A stretch of 53,201 nt of DNA. Source: Pedobacter cryoconitis. GTDB lineage: Bacteria > Bacteroidota > Bacteroidia > Sphingobacteriales > Sphingobacteriaceae. The stretch's first letter is position 1; every line of letters begins with the position of its first letter. Shown piece by piece: positions 1-6,662 of the stretch. The notes under the pieces were generated by a model. That model was not told the DNA's origin, made no database searches, and worked only from the letters and a program-made list of their open reading frames with translations. The position numbers and the translations under genes are program-made. Where the stretch lies: NCBI RefSeq assembly GCF_014200605.1, contig NZ_JACHCE010000002.1:1-53201 (forward strand), written 5' to 3'.

Positions 1-75
1 CACAATCCTACTTTACAGCCTTTCAATCCTCAGCACTCATCTTTTTCACTGTTTCCCTTCCTCCGAAGCGGGATG

Positions 76-106
76 CAAATGTAGGAAAATTTAACCACAA
101 GCCAAA
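76..106 (-). promoter_or_regulatory. Minus-strand promoter reading out of the window
   Basis: Read on the minus strand, TTTG (103-106) is followed after exactly 19 bases by TACATTTG (76-83). This is a full match to the Bacteroidota housekeeping promoter (TTTG, about 19 bases, TAnnTTTG). Transcription would run leftwards, starting near position 70, so the product lies outside the window. The GC-richer leader that follows (CATCCCGCTTCGG) would suit a stable RNA operon, but this is a guess. Confidence 0.6.
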
Positions 107-1067
107 CAATATCCCACTATTAATTGTATGCTTAACCTAACTGCATGGTTTACAACCATAAAAACTTTAAACCAATTCAACAAAGAAAGAATATTTAATC
201 GAATACCCGTATTCGACCTTGCAAATTCTTATACCATGCTATTTAAATCGCATAATTTATACCAAATACCATTCTGGTATAATTAACTCAAAAATCTTAA
301 TCAGATCCAATAGGGGCCAAAATTACAAGCACTATATTCAAGTTATGCCTAACAAATACCAGAAACAATGTTTAACCAATATTAAACCTATACACTCCTT
401 ATCATTGATACGGGGTTGAAACATAGTCACAATATAGTCTAAGAATACCTTTAACATTGCCTTCCCTATTGCCTGACCCCGATTCTACCTGACTTGATTA
501 CGGTTTTGTACTGATTTTGCTTTACCTCATTATCTGATATTCCCTGATCTGTTTTACCTGATCAAATCCTATTTCTCATTCTGCCTTATATACTATCTAT
601 AAATACTCTAGCTAAAACCCCACTGAACACCTCTGTACTTCGTTAATTAAATCCATTATCTGATCCACTGTCAAACAATAAAAAAATAAATTGGGCGCAA
701 TCAATTTTCTTATGATACCTTTGTACCAATTCCTTATGGTTTAATCATTTTAAAATTAGGAATCATGACAGAACAACACTACATATCGCCCCTATCGCTC
801 ATTGCCTAAATCAGGCTGACGTTTATTCCTATAATTAATATTTTCCGGAATGATACAATTGATTATAAAAACATAGTCAACGCAATTCGTCTGCCTTAGA
901 TTCAGGTATTTCATCGAAATTCTAAAGGGGAATTATCCTTTAACAGGATCAACTTTGAGTTTTACCAGGTATCAACAGGGAAATTCAACTCATATCAATA
1001 TCAAAGCCGCACAAAATCAGGAATTTTTATTCCCCGTTTCCGGCAATAAGCAACAATTTAAAACGCA
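107..1067. other. Gene-poor 960-base region upstream of rtcB
   Basis: This stretch is AT-rich and contains only short open frames with no recognisable protein. A 66-residue frame at 219-419 has no domain, signal peptide or clear upstream signal, and I treat it as chance. TACCTTTG at 716-723 matches the -7 element, with TTG at 691-693 as an imperfectly spaced -33 element. It is the best candidate promoter for rtcB-prfH and would leave a leader of about 340 bases. Within that leader, ATG at 765 opens a 14-codon frame that may be noise. Confidence 0.4.
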
Positions 1068-2468
1068 ATGAGCAATTTAAAGACAAAAGAACTCAGTAAA
1101 ATGGGCTATACCAATGATCAAGCGAGAAGTCTGGTCATTAATACCATATCTAAACACTATAAACATCATTCCATAGCTGCCATTACTGAACTATTAACCC
1201 ATATTATAAATAACCCGAAAGATTACCTTAATCATGAACATCTGGGCAAGATTGCCGAAACACTTACAGGAAAAACAAAATCACGTGATTTTGAAGCATT
1301 TTCCCTTTTACCACAACCTGGTCCCTATAAAGTTTATGGGACTAACGAAATAGATACAGGCGCAAAAAAACAAATGCAACTCGCTATGTCACTCCCTATA
1401 GCTTTGCAGGGAGCATTAATGCCAGATGCACATACAGGCTATGGCCTGCCAATTGGAGGGGTTATAGCGACTGACAATGCAATTATCCCCTATGCCGTTG
1501 GTGTAGATATAGGCTGCAGGATGTCACTTTCTATTATTGATGAGCCTGCCAGCTTCTTTATGCGCTATAGCCATCAGCTTAAACAAGCACTTAAAAACCA
1601 CACCCATTTTGGAATGGAGGGATCACTGGATGTTCAGCCCTACCATGAAATACTGGATAGTCCTGTTTTTAATGAAACAGAATTTTTAAAACGCCTGCAG
1701 GGAAAAGCCGCCAGACAACTGGGAACTTCAGGCAGTGGAAATCACTTTGTCGAATTTGGGGAAATTGAATTATTCGAAAATAACTCCATGAAACTGCCTG
1801 CAAAGAAATACATGGCGCTGCTTTCACACTCTGGCAGCAGAGGTCTGGGCGCTAATATTGCAGGTCATTATACGCAGATTGCAGTAGAAAGATGCAGACT
1901 TCCAGGGGAAGTACAAAAGCTGGCATGGCTGGATTTAACAACAGAAGCAGGAATCGAATACTGGATCAGCATGAACCTTGCAGGAGAATACGCAAAGGCA
2001 TGCCATGATACAATTCATCAGACGCTGCTAAAATCTCTTGGGCTGCAAACTTTAGTGAACATTGAAAATCATCACAACTTCGCCTGGAAAGAAAAACTGG
2101 CAAATGGACACGAAATGATTATTCACCGTAAAGGAGCAACACCAGCACATGAAGGAGAAATGGGAATTATTCCTGGAAGCATGACTACCCCAGCTTATCT
2201 CGTATCCGGAAAAGGAGCCAGTTTATCACTTAACTCTGCATCACATGGTGCCGGCAGAGCAATGAGCAGAACAAAAGCAAAGCAGAATATGACAGCTTCG
2301 TCCCTTAAAAAAATACTGAACAATGCAGGAGTAACATTAATTGGCGGTAGTGTTGAAGAAAGTCCAATGGCTTATAAGGACATAGAAAGAGTCATAGCGG
2401 CACAAAAAGACCTCATTGAGGTACAAGGTAAGTTTTTACCAAAAATTGTTAGAATGAACAGAGACTAA
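1068..2468 (+). CDS. rtcB: RNA-splicing ligase RtcB (PrfH-linked type)
   Basis: This protein of 466 residues is an RNA ligase that joins 2',3'-cyclic-phosphate ends to 5'-hydroxyl ends using GTP and Mn2+. The family motifs are present in order: MPDAHTGYGLPIGG (118-131), VGVDIGC with Asp147 and Cys150, GSGNHFVE with His226, LLSHSGSRG with His254, ENHHNF with His335/336, and SASHGAGR with His393, the expected guanylylation site. Residues 1-75 form a helical N-terminal extension of the kind I associate with the PrfH-linked branch. The stop codon overlaps the prfH start by one base, so the two are translationally coupled. Family knowledge: RtcB2-PrfH pairs have been linked to repair of ribosomes cleaved in the 16S decoding centre. 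That this pair does the same is inference. No RtcR-type regulator is present. Confidence 0.95.
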   Translation: MSNLKTKELSKMGYTNDQARSLVINTISKHYKHHSIAAITELLTHIINNPKDYLNHEHLGKIAETLTGKTKSRDFEAFSLLPQPGPYKVYGTNEIDTGAKKQMQLAMSLPIALQGALMPDAHTGYGLPIGGVIATDNAIIPYAVGVDIGCRMSLSIIDEPASFFMRYSHQLKQALKNHTHFGMEGSLDVQPYHEILDSPVFNETEFLKRLQGKAARQLGTSGSGNHFVEFGEIELFENNSMKLPAKKYMALLSHSGSRGLGANIAGHYTQIAVERCRLPGEVQKLAWLDLTTEAGIEYWISMNLAGEYAKACHDTIHQTLLKSLGLQTLVNIENHHNFAWKEKLANGHEMIIHRKGATPAHEGEMGIIPGSMTTPAYLVSGKGASLSLNSASHGAGRAMSRTKAKQNMTASSLKKILNNAGVTLIGGSVEESPMAYKDIERVIAAQKDLIEVQGKFLPKIVRMNRD

Positions 2469-3082
2469 TGAAAAGCATTATCATACAAATTTCCTCAGGG
2501 CAAGGTCCTGAGGAATGCTGCAGAGTCGTAGCAAAAGTACAGGAAATGCTGATCAGGCAGGCAAAACAGTTAAATATACAGATTGAAGTACTTGAAAATA
2601 TTAAAGGTGAACTCAACGGAACCTTACGTTCTGCTGTTTTACTGGCAAAAGCCGAAGAACTATCTGACTTCATCAAAGAATGGCGCGGATCAATTTTATG
2701 GATCGCAAAAAGCCCGTACCGCAGTTTTCATAAACGTAAAAACTGGTTTGTTGGCGTAGAAATCTTTGAAAGTCAGGAAAAACTGAAATGGAACCCTAAA
2801 GTAATAACCATAGAAACACTCAGAGCTTCAGGACCAGGCGGACAAAACGTAAATAAGGTAGAAAGTGCGATAAGAGCGACACACAAACCCTCAGGTTTGC
2901 AGGTATTAGCTATGGATACCCGGTCACAACTTCAAAACAAAAAACTTTGTCTCGAAAGACTGGAAAAGAAAATAATGGCATGGCAAACAAGCCAACTGAT
3001 TGATGAACAGCAATTACAATGGCAAAACCATGCAAACTTATCCAGAGGAAATCCTGTGAAGACTATAACTGCTAATTTATAA
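2468..3082 (+). CDS. prfH: Peptide chain release factor homologue PrfH
   Basis: This protein of 204 residues is a short release-factor homologue. The class I signature RASGPGGQNVNKVES lies at 119-133, with the catalytic GGQ at 124-126 for peptidyl-tRNA hydrolysis. It is far shorter than RF1/RF2 (about 360 residues) and lacks their N-terminal domain. I see no canonical PxT or SPF stop-codon recognition motif, so stop-codon-independent release is expected. It starts inside the rtcB stop codon (TAATG). Known of the family: PrfH releases the peptide from ribosomes carrying a broken decoding centre so that RtcB can reseal the rRNA. A perfect 9-bp hairpin follows the gene. Confidence 0.93.
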   Translation: MKSIIIQISSGQGPEECCRVVAKVQEMLIRQAKQLNIQIEVLENIKGELNGTLRSAVLLAKAEELSDFIKEWRGSILWIAKSPYRSFHKRKNWFVGVEIFESQEKLKWNPKVITIETLRASGPGGQNVNKVESAIRATHKPSGLQVLAMDTRSQLQNKKLCLERLEKKIMAWQTSQLIDEQQLQWQNHANLSRGNPVKTITANL

Positions 3083-3086
3083 TTAT

Positions 3087-3112
3087 AGCAGGGCTTAAAA
3101 GACAGCCCTGCT
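3087..3112. terminator. Bidirectional hairpin between prfH and tex
   Basis: AGCAGGGCT (3087-3095) and AGCCCTGCT (3104-3112) form a perfect 9-bp stem with an 8-base loop. It sits exactly between two convergent genes. Neither side has a long T run, so it may act as a weak or protein-assisted terminator or as a 3' end stabiliser. Confidence 0.65.
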
Positions 3113-3119
3113 AAATTTT

Positions 3120-5429
3120 CTATTTGAATTTATTTCTCAAAGCTTCCAGCTTTGTCTGCAAATCGCCTTCTGGCTGTGCTTTCACCTGCTGTGGCTTTGG
3201 CCGGTTATTTTGAGGTCTGTTACCTGCGTCCCCCCTGTTATTTTCAGGTTTTCTGTTAGCGGCAGGCCTTTCTGTCTTATTACGTGCAGCTGGCTTAGGC
3301 GCATTTTCGCTTTTCATCGATAAAGAAATACGTTTTCTAACTACATCAACTTCTTTCACCGTCACTTCTACCTTCTGACTAACTTTTACGATATCATTAG
3401 GATTAGCCACAAATTTATCAGCAAGCTGACTGGTATGGACTAAACCATCCTGATGTACTCCTATGTCAACAAAAGCACCGAAATTGGTAATATTTGTTAC
3501 GATACCAGTCAATTTCATACCCACTTTTAAATCATTGATTTCATTCACACCCTCTGTAAAACTGAATGCTTCAAAAGCTTCCCTTGGATCTCTTCCTGGT
3601 TTAGCCAGCTCGCCCATAATATCATTTAACGTAGGCAGACCTACATTTTCACTGATATATTGCTGCAACTTAATCTGTTTTTGAAGTTTTACATCTTTTA
3701 AAAGTTCATCTACAGAATGTCCTAAATCTTTTGCCATCCGGCTAACCAGCTCATAACGTTCCGGGTGTACACCACTTGCATCCAAAACATGCGCCGCATC
3801 TCTGATTCTTAAGAAACCTGCCGCTTGCTCATAAGCTTTATCACCCAAACGAGGAACTTTCTTCAAACTCTCGCGGTTTTTGAAAGCACCATGTTCATTT
3901 CTGTAAGTCACAATATTTTGTGCAAGCTGTGGTCCTAATCCTGAAACATAAGCCAAAACTTGTTTAGAAGCCGTATTTAATTCTACACCAACCGCATTTA
4001 CACAACTCATTACAGTATCATCCAGTGATTGCTGAAGTTTAGTCTGATCTACATCATGCTGATATTGTCCAACACCAATAGATTTAGGATCGATTTTAAC
4101 CAGCTCTGCTAAAGGGTCCATTAGCCTGCGGCCAATAGAAACTGCACCACGAACGGTAATATCCTGCGTTGGAAATTCTTCGCGGGCTACTTCAGATGCA
4201 GAATAAATAGATGCACCATTTTCATTGACCATCACGATCAATACACCAGGCAGGTTCAGACCTCTGATAAAAGTTTCCGTCTCTCTGCCTGCAGTACCAT
4301 TTCCGATGGCAATAGCTTCCACTTCATGTTTAGCACATAGCTTTTGGATAGCATCCGCAGCATTTTTTATATTTCCCTGTCCGGTATGCGGATAGATTGT
4401 TGTATTCTCTAATAATTTACCTTGTCTGTCCAGACATACCACTTTACATCCTGTACGGAAACCAGGGTCTACTGCCAAAACATTTTTCTGGCCCATTGGT
4501 GCAGCAAGTAATAATTGTCTCGCATTTTCAGCAAAGACACGGATTGCTTCTTCATCAGCTTTCTGTTTAGCCAGCAAGCGAAGTTCTGTTTCCATCGCTG
4601 GTCCCAGCAAACGTTTATAACAATCATGTAAAGCCAGTTCCACTTGTTTAGAAGCAGCTCCGTTACCATGAATTAGTTGTTTTTCTAAAATTTCGATTGC
4701 CCCATCCTCTTCAGGCATCGCCTCTAATTTCAATATAGATTCATTTTCTCCGCGTCTCATTGCTAAAACACGGTGAGAAGGCGCAGATTTCACCGATTCT
4801 TCCCACTCAAAATAATCTTTATATTTTATCCCCTCTTCTTCTTTTCCTTTAATTACCGAAGACTTCAATACTGCCTTTTGCTGAAAATATTGACGCATAT
4901 CGGTACGTACCTCAGCATTTTCATTGATCATTTCGGCAATAATATCCCTTGCACCAGCCAAAGCTTCTTCAGTATTGGCTACACCAAGCTCAGTATTCAG
5001 ATATTTAGCTGCTTCTTCATCAGGATTTAATTTTCCCTGCTCAAAAATCAGGAGCGCTAAAGGCTCAAGTCCTTTACGTCTTGCTTCTGAAGCTCTTGTT
5101 TTCCTTTTCGGTTTGTAAGGAAGATAAATATCTTCAATCGTCGTAATGTTTTCTGCCGCATTGATTTGAGCTTCAAGCTCTGGTGTCAGTTTACCCAGCG
5201 TAGTTAGTGCTTTCAGAATAGCTTCACGTCTTTTATCAAGTTCACGCAATTGCTGGAAACGGTCACGAACCGCAGCCACCTGTACCTCATCTAAGCTTCC
5301 GGTAACCTCTTTACGGTAACGGGAGATAAATGGTACAGTTGCTCCTTCATCTAATAATTCAATAGTTGCAATAACCTGTTTTTCTGAGACTGCTAATTCT
5401 GCAGCAATAATCTTTGAGTGATTATTCAT
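3120..5429 (-). CDS. tex: RNA-binding transcriptional accessory protein Tex
   Basis: This protein of 769 residues is a Tex-family nucleic-acid-binding protein of the cytoplasm, implicated in transcription and RNA handling. It shows the family order: an N-terminal helical region, a YqgF/RuvX-like domain (NVLAVDPGFRTGCKVV), helix-hairpin-helix segments (YVSGLGPQLAQNIV and KVPRLGDKAYEQ), and an S1 RNA-binding domain (GIVTNITNFGAFVDIGVHQD) near residue 640. A basic low-complexity tail of about 60 residues rich in Pro, Asn, Arg and Lys follows the S1 domain. It is longer than in E. coli YhgF and probably adds RNA affinity. The gene stands alone between prfH (convergent) and pdhB, which lies upstream and is separated by its own terminator. 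Confidence 0.95.
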   Translation of the reverse strand: MNNHSKIIAAELAVSEKQVIATIELLDEGATVPFISRYRKEVTGSLDEVQVAAVRDRFQQLRELDKRREAILKALTTLGKLTPELEAQINAAENITTIEDIYLPYKPKRKTRASEARRKGLEPLALLIFEQGKLNPDEEAAKYLNTELGVANTEEALAGARDIIAEMINENAEVRTDMRQYFQQKAVLKSSVIKGKEEEGIKYKDYFEWEESVKSAPSHRVLAMRRGENESILKLEAMPEEDGAIEILEKQLIHGNGAASKQVELALHDCYKRLLGPAMETELRLLAKQKADEEAIRVFAENARQLLLAAPMGQKNVLAVDPGFRTGCKVVCLDRQGKLLENTTIYPHTGQGNIKNAADAIQKLCAKHEVEAIAIGNGTAGRETETFIRGLNLPGVLIVMVNENGASIYSASEVAREEFPTQDITVRGAVSIGRRLMDPLAELVKIDPKSIGVGQYQHDVDQTKLQQSLDDTVMSCVNAVGVELNTASKQVLAYVSGLGPQLAQNIVTYRNEHGAFKNRESLKKVPRLGDKAYEQAAGFLRIRDAAHVLDASGVHPERYELVSRMAKDLGHSVDELLKDVKLQKQIKLQQYISENVGLPTLNDIMGELAKPGRDPREAFEAFSFTEGVNEINDLKVGMKLTGIVTNITNFGAFVDIGVHQDGLVHTSQLADKFVANPNDIVKVSQKVEVTVKEVDVVRKRISLSMKSENAPKPAARNKTERPAANRKPENNRGDAGNRPQNNRPKPQQVKAQPEGDLQTKLEALRNKFK

Positions 5430-5507
5430 GTTAAAATATTGGGTGAGGTTTTAAGAAACGACAAATAGCCGGTTCCAATGAATTTAAATTTCTTTCAGGG
5501 TAAAGGT

Positions 5508-5547
5508 AAAAAACAAAAAATCCCGCATGGGGTTAGCCAGCGGGATT
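5508..5547 (-). terminator. Intrinsic terminator of pdhB
   Basis: On the minus strand, a perfect 8-bp stem AATCCCGC/GCGGGATT (5519-5526 and 5540-5547, 13-base loop) is followed by TTTTTTGTTTTTT. It begins about 25 bases after the pdhB stop. This is a classic Rho-independent terminator separating pdhB from tex. Confidence 0.88.
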
Positions 5548-5570
5548 ATATATAAACAATTCTTAATAAC

Positions 5571-6557
5571 TTATTTTGTTACGTACATTACTTCTTTCAC
5601 CGCTTTAATTACACGTTCAGCATTTGGTAAGCTGGCAGCGATTAAAGTTGGTGCATATGGTAATGGTACATCAGCACAAGTAATACGTAAAACTGGTGCA
5701 TCTAAATGATCGAAAGCATTTTTTTGTACGTTAAAAGCAATTTCAGAAGAAATAGAAGCCAATGGCCATGCTTCTTCAACAATTACTAAACGGTTTGTTT
5801 TCTTAACAGACTCAATGATTGTATCATAATCGATAGGACGTACAGTACGTAAATCGATTACTTCAACACTGATTCCTTCTTTAGTTAATTCTTCAACAGC
5901 AGGATTAACAACACGGGTCAGCATTTTACCAAAAGTAACGATCGTTACATCAGTACCTTCCTGAGCGATTCTTGCTTTTCCGATTGGAAGGTAATATTCT
6001 TCTTCCGGAACTTCACCTTTATCACCGTACATTACTTCCGACTCCATGAAAATAACTGGGTCCGGATCAATGATAGCTTGTTTTAATAATCCTTTTGCTT
6101 CGTAAGGAGTTGAAGGAACAACAACTTTCAAACCTGGACAGTTTGCATACCAGTTCTCAAAGTTTTGAGAGTGCTGTGCACCTAACTGACCTGCATTACC
6201 TGTTGGACCACGGAATACGATTGGAATAGAAAACTGTCCACCGCTCATGGATAACATTTTTGCAGCTCCGTTGATAATCTGATCGATTGCAACCAGGGAG
6301 AAGTTGAATGTCATAAATTCTATGACTGGAATTAACCCATTCATTGCAGCACCAATACCGATACCGGTAAAACCAAGCTCAGCAATTGGGGTATCGATGA
6401 TACGTTTGTCACCAAACTCATCAAGCATTCCCTGACTTACTTTGTATGCACCATTGTATTGCGCAACTTCTTCGCCCATTAAGAATACGTTTTCATTCTT
6501 ACGCATTTCTTCGCTCAAAGCTTCACGCAAAGCTTCTCTAAATTGAATCTCTCTCAT
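5571..6557 (-). CDS. pdhB: Pyruvate dehydrogenase E1 component, beta subunit
   Basis: This protein of 328 residues is the beta subunit of the thiamine-diphosphate-dependent E1 of the pyruvate dehydrogenase complex, which decarboxylates pyruvate and passes the acetyl group to lipoyl-E2. It has the transketolase central pyrimidine-binding fold. The glutamate segment FLMGEEVAQYNGAYKV (25-40) and DTPIAELGFTGIGIGAA carry the residues expected to activate the cofactor. The C-terminal transketolase domain includes VIDLRTVRPID. Length and motifs are normal for the family. The alpha subunit and E2 are not adjacent, so the complex is encoded at scattered sites. It is a single-gene unit with its own promoter and terminator. 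Confidence 0.95.
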   Translation of the reverse strand: MREIQFREALREALSEEMRKNENVFLMGEEVAQYNGAYKVSQGMLDEFGDKRIIDTPIAELGFTGIGIGAAMNGLIPVIEFMTFNFSLVAIDQIINGAAKMLSMSGGQFSIPIVFRGPTGNAGQLGAQHSQNFENWYANCPGLKVVVPSTPYEAKGLLKQAIIDPDPVIFMESEVMYGDKGEVPEEEYYLPIGKARIAQEGTDVTIVTFGKMLTRVVNPAVEELTKEGISVEVIDLRTVRPIDYDTIIESVKKTNRLVIVEEAWPLASISSEIAFNVQKNAFDHLDAPVLRITCADVPLPYAPTLIAASLPNAERVIKAVKEVMYVTK

Positions 6558-6582
6558 TGTATATTCAAATGTTAACTGCCGG

Positions 6583-6634
6583 CAAATATAACTATTGTAA
6601 CGTAATAATAAAGTTTGTTTTAATTACATTACAA
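6583..6634 (-). promoter_or_regulatory. pdhB promoter with overlapping inverted repeat
   Basis: On the minus strand, TATATTTG (6583-6590) is a perfect TAnnTTTG element 26 bases upstream of the pdhB ATG. Just upstream are TTGTAACGTAAT (6595-6606) and ATTACATTACAA (6623-6634). They form an inverted repeat with one mismatch and a 16-base spacer across the expected -33 region. A dimeric regulator binding there would block or modulate the promoter. The promoter is well supported; the operator is inference. Confidence 0.55.
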
Positions 6635-6662
6635 AGCGATTATTATTATTGCTATTGTTGCC

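Noticed and set aside
480..560. Recurring CCTGAT-type words suggesting a degenerate repeat or CRISPR-like array
   Set aside because: Spacing and sequence are irregular, and there is no conserved repeat unit or spacer structure.
765..809. 14-codon frame downstream of a candidate rtcB promoter, possible leader peptide
   Set aside because: It is very short, shows no run of regulatory codons and no paired hairpins typical of attenuators, and could be chance in a gene-free region.
886..1072. Open frame of about 60 codons overlapping the rtcB start
   Set aside because: It has no clear start codon and no similarity that I can recognise; the composition is like the surrounding non-coding DNA.
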